Below are positions 1 to 6,009 of a DNA stretch of 14,150 nucleotides, one piece after another. Where the stretch lies: the NCBI GenBank assembly GCA_021784995.1, contig JAJYHA010000451.1:1-14150 (forward strand), in the 5' to 3' direction. Made by a program: the position numbers and the translations under genes. The notes beneath the pieces are model-generated. The model was given only the letters and a program-made list of their open reading frames with translations, did no database searches and was not told the DNA's origin. Position 1 is the first letter of the stretch. Every line of letters begins with the position of its first letter. The DNA comes from Myxococcales bacterium (GTDB lineage Bacteria; Myxococcota; Myxococcia; Myxococcales; Anaeromyxobacteraceae).

Positions 1-9
1 TTCCGATCT
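1..9. other. Probable Illumina adapter remnant at contig end
   Basis: The first nine bases read TTCCGATCT, which is the reverse complement of AGATCGGAA, the first nine bases of the standard Illumina adapter. They sit exactly at the window edge. On the minus strand they follow an in-frame PEP-carboxykinase N-terminus that matches its family up to a Lys codon at 10-12 and then reads Arg-Ser-Glu, where the family usually has Pro-Asp. Both facts fit untrimmed adapter sequence rather than genome. Confidence 0.8.
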
Positions 10-99
10 CTTGCACAGCCTGGCCATCTCGTCGACCCAGGAGAGGAGATGGGAGTTCGACGTCGGGCGCTTCTCACGGGTCTCGACGGGCGCGCGCAT
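1..99 (-). CDS. pckG: Phosphoenolpyruvate carboxykinase (GTP), N-terminal fragment
   Basis: Reading the minus strand from ATG at 99-97 gives an open frame of 33 codons that runs off the left edge. Residues 15-30 read NSHLLSWVDEMARLCK, which resembles the start of GTP-type PEP carboxykinases (an Asn-His-x-Leu-Leu-x-Trp-Val pattern leading to a Pro-Asp motif). The enzyme converts oxaloacetate and GTP to phosphoenolpyruvate, CO2 and GDP in the cytoplasm. It is the gluconeogenic or anaplerotic link to the TCA cycle, which fits citrate synthase and aconitase nearby. A purine-rich AGGGGG lies about 10 bases upstream of the ATG. The last three codons (1-9) are probably adapter, so native coding sequence covers 10-99 only. 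The full gene should be about 600 codons. The call rests on a short N-terminal match with no active-site residues in view. Confidence 0.62.
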   Translation of the reverse strand, partial: MRAPVETREKRPTSNSHLLSWVDEMARLCKRSE

Positions 100-215
100 G
101 GAGATGTTTCCCCCTGGGGGTAGGTTGGGGCGGGTAAGGTTATCCGAGCGGGACCACCTGCGCCACCGGCGAATCGCGGAGTCGCCGCGGGGGCGCGCCC
201 GCGCGGGTCGAGGCG
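100..215. other. Intergenic region between S1 protein and pckG
   Basis: This 116-bp gap separates two minus-strand genes. A GATAAC hexamer (minus strand, around 136-141) could be a -10 element for pckG. A weak 6-bp hairpin (186-191 with 198-203) lies just downstream of the S1 gene stop but has no U-tract. Nothing else is recognisable. Confidence 0.3.
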
Positions 216-1787
216 CTACCGCTTCAGCTTCTCGCGCAGGAGATCGCCCAGGGTCCCGAAGCCCCTGCCGGCGCCGCGGGGCGCGGAGCGCAGGTATTCC
301 TGCGCCTCCTTCCGCTCGGCGGCCGCCTCCGCCTCGGTCCGCGACAGCCGCATGCGGCCCTGCTCGTCCACGGCGCTCAGCGCGCAGTCGAGCTCGTCCC
401 CGATCTTGAAGGCCCGCCGGAGATCGGCGCCGCGCGGCGTGCCGGTCTCGCTGGCCGGGACCAACCCGCGGCCACCGGCGAACCGGACGAAGAGGCCGTA
501 CGGCTCGATCCGGTCGATGGTCGCCTTCACGACGTCGCCCACCTTCGGCGGCGGCGGCGGGGCCGTCGCGGGCCGCGCCGGCCCTGCGTGCTCCGCCGGC
601 TCCGGCCGCGGCGCGAGCGCCTTCACCGAGAGGGCGATGCGCTCGCCCCGCTTCGCGTCCTGCTCCACGCGGAGCACCTGGACCCGGACCGCGTCCCCCG
701 CCTCGAGCAGGTCGCCCGGGCGCGAGGTGCGGTCCCAGGCGAGCTCGGAGACGTGCACCAGGCCCTCGAGCCCGCCGATGTCCACGAAGGCGCCGTACTC
801 CTGGACGCTGGTGACGGTGCCGTCGAAGATCGCGCCCTCGACCAGGCGCTCGCGGGTCTGCCGCGCCCGCTCGGCCCGCTCCTCCTCCAGCAGCGCCCGC
901 CGCGAGAGCACCGCGTCGCGGCCGTCGGCGCGCTGCACCTTGAACTTCAGCTTCTGGCCCACGAAGGCGGACGGGTCGCCCACGAACCGGACGTCGATCT
1001 GCGACACGGGGCAGAAGGCGCGCTGCCCCATCACCTCCACCTCCAGCCCGCCCTTGTTGACGGCCTTGACGAACCCCTCCACGGGGAGCCCGGCCTGGGC
1101 GGCCTCCACGAGCGCCTCGCGATCGCGGTGGGCGCGGGACTGCCCGCGGCCCCGGGAGACGACCACCCCGCGCTCGCCGCCCTTCACCACCACCGCGTCC
1201 ACGATGTCGCCCACGCGGGCGGTGACGTTCCCGCCCTCGTCCCGCAGCTCGGCGATGTCGATCATGCCCTCGGCCACGCCGGAGCCCAGCTCGAGGAACG
1301 CCACGTCGTGGCCGAGCTGCAGGATCTTGCCGGCCACCTTCTCGCCCACCTCGAACCGCTTTCGCGGGGCCCCGGCCTCGCCGGCCAGGAGGTCCGCGAA
1401 GGAGCCCTCGTCCGGCGACTCCACCTCCGGCGCCGGCGGCGGCTCTCCTGGAATCGGCCGTGCCTCGTGCGGCGCCGCCGCGCCTGCCTCCTCGTGCCCG
1501 GACTGGTCACGACGAGGCCTGCCGGGGGCCCGCGCGCTCCCGCCGTCGCGCGGCCGGCCACGGCCGCGGTCCCGATCGCCACCACCCCGGCCGCCGGACG
1601 GTCCGCGCGCCTGCCGGGAAGGGGCGCCGGCGCGGCGCTGATCCGCCACGCGCTGCCAGAGCGGCCTGTGGTCGGCCGCCGCCGGTGCCGGTGGGCTCGC
1701 CGCGGCGAGCTGCTGCGTGAGGGGCGTCACCTCGCCCTTCCGGATCACCACCGGGCCGGGCGACACGGGCTTCTTCTCGTCGGGCAT
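216..1787 (-). CDS. S1-domain RNA-binding protein (four S1 repeats)
   Basis: This 523-residue protein has two parts. Residues 1-145 are low-complexity and probably disordered, with an Arg/Gly-rich stretch at 60-95 (RGG-like). Four S1/OB-fold repeats follow at about 146-212, 234-297, 316-390 and 415-483. The third is the most canonical: GTVTSVQEYGAFVDIGGLEG followed by a VHVSEL motif. The fourth (IEPYGLFVRF) is also clear, while the first two are divergent. S1 repeats bind single-stranded RNA. Ribosomal protein S1 usually has six repeats (four in some lineages), so this is either an S1 paralogue or a separate translation or RNA-decay factor; the sequence cannot decide. The C-terminus ends in a basic GTLGDLLREKLKR tail. 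The start at 1787 has no obvious Shine-Dalgarno and lies just after a good -10 hexamer, suggesting a very short leader. It is transcribed divergently from the DsrE-like gene. Confidence 0.85.
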   Translation of the reverse strand: MPDEKKPVSPGPVVIRKGEVTPLTQQLAAASPPAPAAADHRPLWQRVADQRRAGAPSRQARGPSGGRGGGDRDRGRGRPRDGGSARAPGRPRRDQSGHEEAGAAAPHEARPIPGEPPPAPEVESPDEGSFADLLAGEAGAPRKRFEVGEKVAGKILQLGHDVAFLELGSGVAEGMIDIAELRDEGGNVTARVGDIVDAVVVKGGERGVVVSRGRGQSRAHRDREALVEAAQAGLPVEGFVKAVNKGGLEVEVMGQRAFCPVSQIDVRFVGDPSAFVGQKLKFKVQRADGRDAVLSRRALLEEERAERARQTRERLVEGAIFDGTVTSVQEYGAFVDIGGLEGLVHVSELAWDRTSRPGDLLEAGDAVRVQVLRVEQDAKRGERIALSVKALAPRPEPAEHAGPARPATAPPPPPKVGDVVKATIDRIEPYGLFVRFAGGRGLVPASETGTPRGADLRRAFKIGDELDCALSAVDEQGRMRLSRTEAEAAAERKEAQEYLRSAPRGAGRGFGTLGDLLREKLKR

Positions 1788-1798
1788 GGCGGGCGCGG

Positions 1799-1806
1799 GT
1801 TATAGC
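1799..1806. promoter_or_regulatory. Overlapping bidirectional -10 elements between divergent genes
   Basis: The 66-bp gap between the S1 protein start and the DsrE-like start holds one AT-rich island in otherwise GC-rich DNA. It reads TATAAC on the minus strand (1804-1799, five of six to TATAAT) and TATAGC on the plus strand (1801-1806). The minus-strand start site would lie about 5 bases before the S1 protein ATG, so that mRNA would be nearly leaderless. This fits the missing Shine-Dalgarno there. The -35 matches are weak in both directions. Confidence 0.4.
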
Positions 1807-1853
1807 AGACGCCGCCCGGGACGGCACGGCGGCAACCTGATATGAGGCGCGGG

Positions 1854-2198
1854 ATGGCTGGCCGATCGGTGGTGCTCGTCTCGCACGGCGACGCGGTGGC
1901 GCTGCGGCTCGCGGGCTCCTGCGCGCTCGCCGCCGCCGCCGCGGGCGACAGGGTGGACGTCTTCCTGTTCGGGCCTTCGGTGCCGGCGCTGCTGGAGGCA
2001 CGCGAAGACGCCGACGCCCCAGGCGCGCTCCTGTGGAAAGCCCGGGCGGGGGGGGGCTGCCGCCTGCTCGCCTGCAGCGCGAGCGTGGTGGAGGGGCGCA
2101 TCGACCTCACCGCAGCGGAGGCGGCGTTCGACGCCGTCGTCGGCTGGCCGACGGTGCTGGAATGGACCCGGGGGATCGCCGACCGATTCTCCTTCTAG
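1854..2198 (+). CDS. DsrE-like small protein
   Basis: A 114-residue protein starting MAGRSVVLVSHGD. I chose ATG 1854 over the in-frame ATG at 1842 because GAGG lies 6 bases before 1854 and nothing comparable precedes 1842. The fold pattern resembles DsrE/DsrF-like proteins. It has a beta strand with a small-residue turn (VVLVSHGDAV), a helix rich in Ala, a second strand (DRVDVFLFG), then GCRLLACSAS and a closing WTRGIADRF helix. The Cys at residue 74 (GCRLLACSAS) occupies the place where DsrE/TusD-type proteins carry a sulfur-relay Cys, with another Cys at 69. Members act in sulfur transfer or are uncharacterised. No tus or dsr partner is beside it, so the role is open. The plus-strand neighbour is a peptidase 150 bp downstream, probably transcribed separately. 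Confidence 0.55.
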   Translation: MAGRSVVLVSHGDAVALRLAGSCALAAAAAGDRVDVFLFGPSVPALLEAREDADAPGALLWKARAGGGCRLLACSASVVEGRIDLTAAEAAFDAVVGWPTVLEWTRGIADRFSF

Positions 2199-2348
2199 GA
2201 TGAGCCGACGCCACTCCCGGAGGCTCCGCACCGCTCCCGGGGGGCCCCGTTTCGAGGCTTGCGCAGGAGGCTGCACTCCCGGTCGGATGCCGGAACAGGA
2301 GCGCGCCTCTCCCGGTTCTTGCTGACGCTGTCCCAGGCACGGTGGTCC
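2199..2348. other. Intergenic region upstream of M23 peptidase
   Basis: A 150-bp gap. The peptidase frame stays open leftward to a TTG at 2259, but that extension is basic and resembles no signal sequence. I see no hairpin with a U-tract and no clear promoter. Confidence 0.3.
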
Positions 2349-3593
2349 ATGGTCAACCTGTCGATCGATCCTCCCCCCTCGCCCTTCTCGCCAGCCGGCC
2401 GCGCGCTCCCGCGGTGGGTCCTCCCCGTGGTCCTGCTGCTGGTGGGGGCGGCCGCCGGGTTCGTCGCCGGCCGGAAGACGGCGCGGCGCGACCTCGGCCT
2501 CTCCGCGACGTCCCAGGCTGGTTCCCGCGCGAGCGGCGGCGCCGCGGCCGGTCCGGGCGAGCGCGCTCCCGCAGCAGGAGCGAAGGAGCCGGGCGCGCCG
2601 GGCGCGCCGGGGAGCCTGGCCGTGGACGGCCTCCGGCCGGCTCCGACCGCCGCGCCGGTGCCCGCCGCGGGCGGTGGCGCCAGCGGCCTCGCGGTGCCCG
2701 CGGCGGGCACCGCCTCAGCTCCTGGCCCCGCCGCGAGCCCGTCGCAGGGGCCGCTCCTGCGGTCGATCGCGGTGACGCTCCGGGGACCGCTGGAGGAGAG
2801 CGTCGCCGCGGCGCTGGCGCCCGCCGATCGGGTCTGGGCGAGCCAGCTCACGCAGGTCGTCAACCGGATCCTGGTCTGGTCGCTGCAGATCGCGCGCGAG
2901 GGGCGCAAGGGCGACCGGCTCGAGGTGGTCTTCGAGCTGCCCACGCCGCAGCCGTCGGCGGTGACGCCCGCCGGCGACTCGGGCCCCGCGACCAGGGAGC
3001 CCGTGGTGCTCGCGCTCCGGTATGGCTCGCAGAAGCTGGGCCGGCTCGTCACCGCCTACCGGTTCAAGCCGGAGGGCTCGACGTTCGCCCACTACTACGA
3101 CGCCGCGGGCGTGGACGTGGAGCAGCACCTCGTGGACAGCCCGGTGAGCGACTACGAGCAGATCACGTCGCTGCTCCGGGACGGTCGCCGGCACAAGGGC
3201 GTGGACTTCAAGACGCCGGTCGGCACCGCGGTGCGGGCGCCCTTCGACGGCGAGGTCACCCGCCGCAACTGGCACTTCTCCGCCAACGGCAACTGCCTGG
3301 AGCTGCGCGATCCCCGCTCCGGCCGCAAGGCCATCTTCCTCCACCTGGAGGCCGCGCCGAAGGAGATGAAGCCCGGCCGGAAGGTGGTGAAGGGCGAGGT
3401 GATCGCTCGCTCCGGGAACAGCGGCCACTCGACCGCGCCGCACCTCCACTACCAGCTCGAGGCGAGCGACGGTCGCGTGCTCGACCCCTTCGCGGTCCTG
3501 CCCGTCCGCACGGTCCGGCTCGAAGGGGCGGTGAAGACGGCCTTCGACAGGGAGCGGCAGCGCCTCGAGCCGCTGCTCGTCGCAGGGCGCTGA
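2349..3593 (+). CDS. Membrane-anchored M23-family metallopeptidase
   Basis: A 414-residue protein from ATG 2349. A longer frame from TTG 2259 adds 30 unconvincing residues ahead of the membrane segment. Residues 23-41 (WVLPVVLLLVGAAAGFVAG) form one membrane anchor. Residues 50-135 are an Ala/Pro/Gly-rich flexible linker. Residues 135-275 form a region that may contact substrate or partner. The peptidase domain covers about 280-385 and shows the M23/LytM zinc ligands: HKGVD (His282, Asp286) and HLHYQ (His365 and His367), plus a conserved FLHL (His332) and GNSGHSTAPHLH. All catalytic residues are therefore present. Family members cut peptidoglycan cross-links or act as envelope morphogenesis factors; the anchor and linker place the domain in the periplasm. 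It is convergent with citrate synthase, from which two hairpins separate it. Confidence 0.9.
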   Translation: MVNLSIDPPPSPFSPAGRALPRWVLPVVLLLVGAAAGFVAGRKTARRDLGLSATSQAGSRASGGAAAGPGERAPAAGAKEPGAPGAPGSLAVDGLRPAPTAAPVPAAGGGASGLAVPAAGTASAPGPAASPSQGPLLRSIAVTLRGPLEESVAAALAPADRVWASQLTQVVNRILVWSLQIAREGRKGDRLEVVFELPTPQPSAVTPAGDSGPATREPVVLALRYGSQKLGRLVTAYRFKPEGSTFAHYYDAAGVDVEQHLVDSPVSDYEQITSLLRDGRRHKGVDFKTPVGTAVRAPFDGEVTRRNWHFSANGNCLELRDPRSGRKAIFLHLEAAPKEMKPGRKVVKGEVIARSGNSGHSTAPHLHYQLEASDGRVLDPFAVLPVRTVRLEGAVKTAFDRERQRLEPLLVAGR

Positions 3594-3605
3594 CGACGCG
3601 AAACG

Positions 3606-3635
3606 GAGAGGGCCGCCCTCGCGGACGGCCCTCTC
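3606..3635. terminator. Bidirectional hairpin terminator (peptidase side)
   Basis: A perfect 10-bp stem, GAGAGGGCCG (3606-3615) with CGGCCCTCTC (3626-3635), closes a 10-nt loop. It lies 12 bp after the peptidase stop. The plus strand has no T-run after it, while the minus strand reads CCGTTTCG. It probably serves both convergent genes. Confidence 0.6.
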
Positions 3636-3654
3636 GCTGGAACGTGGAGATCGC

Positions 3655-3681
3655 GGAGCTCCCCGCAGGGCGGGGAGCTCC
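3655..3681 (-). terminator. gltA: Hairpin terminator for citrate synthase
   Basis: A perfect 12-bp stem, GGAGCTCCCCGC (3655-3666) with GCGGGGAGCTCC (3670-3681), encloses a 3-nt loop. It lies 9 bp past the citrate synthase stop on the minus strand. No U-tract follows, which is common in GC-rich genomes, so termination strength is uncertain. Confidence 0.6.
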
Positions 3682-3690
3682 GGCGGGAGA

Positions 3691-5031
3691 TCAGTCCTCC
3701 GCGCCCTTGCGGCCGCCGGCCGCCGCCCACTGCTCCAGCATGGCGGTCGTGACCGACTTCGGCCGCTCGATGGCGTAGCCGAGGCCGCGGTCCCAGATGA
3801 GGTTCGCCAGCACGCCCAGCGCGCGGCCCACGCCGAAGAGGACCGTGTAGAAGTCCCACTCGCGGACGCCGTAGTGCCACTGGATGCAGCCCGAGTGCGC
3901 GTCGACGTTCGGCCAGGGGTTCTTCGTCTTGCCGTGCTCCGTGAGCACGCCCGGCGCGACCTCGAAGATCGTGTTCACGTACTGGAAGGTCAGGTCGTTG
4001 GGGAGGTGCTTCCGCGCGAACTCGTTCTGCGCGACGAAGCGCGGGTCGGTCTTGCGGAGCACCGCGTGCCCGTAGCCCGGGATCACCTGGCCGGCCTTGA
4101 GCGTGTCCCACAGGAAGGTCTTCATCTCCTCCTTGGTCGGGACCTTGTTGTTCATCTTCCGCATCACGCTCTGGATCCAGCCCAGCACCTCCTGGTTGGC
4201 AAGGCCGTGCAGCGGTCCGGCCAGGCCGTTGATGCCCGCGCTGTAGGCGTAGAAGATGTCCGACAGGGCAGAGGCCACGAGGTGCGACGTGTGGGCCGAG
4301 ACGTTCCCCGACTCGTGATCCGAGTGCAGGATGAAGTACATTCGGGCCACGTCGTCGTACGGCTTCACCTGCCCGATCATGTGGGCGAAGTTGCCGCCCC
4401 AGTCGAGCTTGGCGTCCGCCGGGATGATCGTGTCGCCCTTGTACTTCATCCGGTAGATGTAGGCGGCGATGGTGGGCAGGCGGGCGAGGAGCGTCATCGC
4501 GTCCTCGAACGTCGGATCCCAGTAGTCGTTCTTCTTCAGCGTCCCCTCGGAGTAGCGCTTCGCGAAGTTCGAGTCGCGCTGCATGGAGAGGATCGCCGTC
4601 GAGAACATCGTCATCGGGTGCGTGTCGCGGGGGAGGGCGCGGAGCACGTCGTACACGTACTGCGGGACCGCCTCGCGGCCCTTCCACTCCTGGTAGACCT
4701 CCTGCGCCTGCTCCCGGGTCGGCACGTCCCCGGTGAGGAGGAAGTAGAAGAAGCTCTCGACCGTCGGCATCTCGCAGCCCGGCACCACGTGGGCCTTGAG
4801 CGCCTCGAACGTCTCCGGGATGGTCTTGCCGCGGAACCGGATGCCTTCCTGCGGGTCGAGGTAGGAGATGTCGGTGACCAGGCAGCGGACGTCGCGCGCG
4901 CCGCCGATGGCCTGTCCGATGTTCACCTTGTCGATGACGACGTTGCCGAACTCCTTGTTGAGCTTCTGCGTCCGCGGGCGGAACGCCTCGATCTTCTCGA
5001 AGAGCTTCGCCTTGAGCTGCGTGGTGGCCAT
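3691..5031 (-). CDS. gltA: Citrate synthase, eukaryotic/Geobacter-like type
   Basis: A 446-residue enzyme condensing oxaloacetate and acetyl-CoA to citrate, the TCA entry step. The ATG at 5031 is preceded by GGGAGG with good spacing; the frame stays open upstream, but that part is not family-like. The sequence follows the mitochondrial enzyme closely: HSDHESGNVSAHTSHL (residues 236-251), NGLAGPLHGLANQEVLGW (about 268-285), PGYGHAVLRKTDPR (318-331) and NVDAHSG (375-381). The catalytic triad corresponds to His275, His322 and Asp377, within two residues of pig heart numbering (274, 320, 375). This is unlike the NADH-regulated hexameric E. coli GltA; a dimeric enzyme is the family expectation. 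A similar eukaryotic-like citrate synthase is known in Geobacter. It is an isolated minus-strand gene, 276 bp downstream of the zinc-ribbon gene, with its own putative upstream operator. Confidence 0.96.
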   Translation of the reverse strand: MATTQLKAKLFEKIEAFRPRTQKLNKEFGNVVIDKVNIGQAIGGARDVRCLVTDISYLDPQEGIRFRGKTIPETFEALKAHVVPGCEMPTVESFFYFLLTGDVPTREQAQEVYQEWKGREAVPQYVYDVLRALPRDTHPMTMFSTAILSMQRDSNFAKRYSEGTLKKNDYWDPTFEDAMTLLARLPTIAAYIYRMKYKGDTIIPADAKLDWGGNFAHMIGQVKPYDDVARMYFILHSDHESGNVSAHTSHLVASALSDIFYAYSAGINGLAGPLHGLANQEVLGWIQSVMRKMNNKVPTKEEMKTFLWDTLKAGQVIPGYGHAVLRKTDPRFVAQNEFARKHLPNDLTFQYVNTIFEVAPGVLTEHGKTKNPWPNVDAHSGCIQWHYGVREWDFYTVLFGVGRALGVLANLIWDRGLGYAIERPKSVTTAMLEQWAAAGGRKGAED

Positions 5032-5071
5032 GAAGCCTCCCTCGGGCATCGTGTGGAACTGCGAGCGCGGT

Positions 5072-5089
5072 GATTCGAAGCGACGAATC
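5072..5089. promoter_or_regulatory. Inverted repeat upstream of citrate synthase
   Basis: GATTCG (5072-5077) and CGAATC (5084-5089) form a perfect 6-6-6 inverted repeat, 41-58 bp before the gltA start codon. The position and symmetry fit a dimeric regulator site near the promoter. No recognised consensus was matched, and chance is possible for a 6-bp arm. Confidence 0.35.
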
Positions 5090-5229
5090 CTACCGGCCCA
5101 ACCATCCGCGACGCAACGAAGTTCCGGCCCCTTTGGGCGAGGCGCCGCAGGGCTTCGCGGGCGCTTGCTCCAGGACAAGCCAAGCGCAAAGTCTGCCGCC
5201 CGGAGCCCGAGAACGAGCCCGTAACGTGG

Positions 5230-5293
5230 GGCTCCGCGAGGGGAGCCGGCGGCGACAGACGGGAGCCTGCGACGACAAGACGCAGGCTCTCCC
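5230..5293 (-). terminator. Tandem hairpins downstream of zinc-ribbon gene
   Basis: Two stem-loops lie in the 276-bp gap between the zinc-ribbon gene and gltA. The stronger has a 9-bp stem, GAGCCTGCG (5263-5271) with CGCAGGCTC (5281-5289), extended past a one-base bulge by GG/CC pairs. It sits 15 bp after the minus-strand stop. The second has a 6-bp stem (5230-5235 with 5242-5247). Neither has a U-tract. They likely separate the zinc-ribbon transcript from gltA. Confidence 0.45.
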
Positions 5294-5307
5294 GGCGCAG
5301 CGCCAGC

Positions 5308-5733
5308 CTAGCGGCGACCGCCGTGCAGCGCGGCCATCACCTGGGCCGCGAGGGCCGAGGGATCGGCGGGCTGTCGGACCACCGACGCGTTCGCGACGGA
5401 GTCGTCGCCCGCCGGCGCGCGGTCGACGGGCGCCGCGGCCTCGCGGGTGCGCTGCCGGCGCGGAGGGGCCCCGGTCGCGCCGTTGCGGCACCTCTTGCAC
5501 CAGGGCTGGTTCCGGATCGCGCCGTCCGTCATCCTGCGCAGCCCGAACTGTGCCAGCGGCAGGACGTGCTGGCACTTCAGGCACAGGAGCGTGATGAAGA
5601 CCTCGTTGCCGTCCGCGTCGTAGACGCTCGACCGACGCCGCCGCGGGCGGGCATGCGGATCCGCGCGCGGCGGCGCGTCGGTCGGCGCCTCTCGTCGCAC
5701 GATCGCGGGGGCGAGCATCACCTTCGTGGCCAT
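5308..5733 (-). CDS. Small zinc-ribbon-like protein, function unknown
   Basis: A 141-residue protein. I chose ATG 5733 (MATKVMLAP) because GAGGT lies just upstream; an in-frame start at 5766 is possible. Two CxxC pairs, Cys51/Cys54 (CLKC) and Cys79/Cys82 (WCKRC), are 24 residues apart. Between them is HVLPLAQFGLRRMTDGAIRN. This recalls the CxxC-x-x-LPLSxF-x(n)-DG-x-x-x-WCxxC module found in phage-like and HNH-associated zinc ribbons. No HNH residues follow, so a nuclease is not supported. Residues 20-40 are basic, and the 90-130 tail is Arg/Ala-rich and probably disordered. Nucleic-acid binding is plausible but inferred. Before the IS insertion this gene would have started about 97 bp after the acnA stop in the same direction, so it may once have been co-transcribed with acnA. 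Confidence 0.6.
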   Translation of the reverse strand: MATKVMLAPAIVRREAPTDAPPRADPHARPRRRRSSVYDADGNEVFITLLCLKCQHVLPLAQFGLRRMTDGAIRNQPWCKRCRNGATGAPPRRQRTREAAAPVDRAPAGDDSVANASVVRQPADPSALAAQVMAALHGGRR

Positions 5734-5824
5734 GGAGCGGACCTCGAGTCTCGGGAGCGCGCGCACCGTTCCGGGGCGCGGGAGAGACCCTAGCAGCGGG
5801 CTCTGACGGCGGCTGGCGGCCGGC

Positions 5825-5835
5825 CGGTGATCAGC
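5825..5835. repeat. Target-site duplication, left copy
   Basis: CGGTGATCAGC directly abuts the left terminal repeat of the insertion sequence and is repeated exactly at 7532-7542 on the other side. Eleven bases is slightly longer than the 8-10 I recall for the ISAs1 family. Confidence 0.8.
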
Positions 5836-5853
5836 CAGACCTGATCGGTCTGG
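5836..5853 (+). repeat. IS left terminal inverted repeat (also a hairpin)
   Basis: CAGACCTGATCGGTCTGG is the left IS end. With the flanking C5835 it also forms its own 7-bp stem, CCAGACC (5835-5841) and GGTCTGG (5847-5853), around a TGATC loop. The right end lacks this internal symmetry. Confidence 0.7.
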
Positions 5854-6009
5854 ACCTACCCATGCTTACGCCGGTCCGCCCCGGGGGTGCCGGGCGGCAT
5901 CGCGCCTGGCGTCCCGAGCAAGCGGCAGACGAGGTCGGCTGGCGCCGACCAGGGAGACCGCCTTTCTGACGCCCTGCGATGTCGGCGCCGCCGGTGGGAG
6001 CCCGGCAAG

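Noticed and set aside
588..1805. Plus-strand frame opposite the S1 protein
   Set aside because: The opposite strand has four S1 repeats, while this frame shows only low-complexity Leu/Arg/His sequence.
2259..2348. Earlier TTG start for the M23 peptidase
   Set aside because: It adds a 30-residue basic stretch ahead of the membrane segment with no family resemblance. ATG 2349 is a better start.
5308..5733. HNH endonuclease call for the zinc-ribbon protein
   Set aside because: The two CxxC pairs are present, but no His-Asn-His active-site residues follow.
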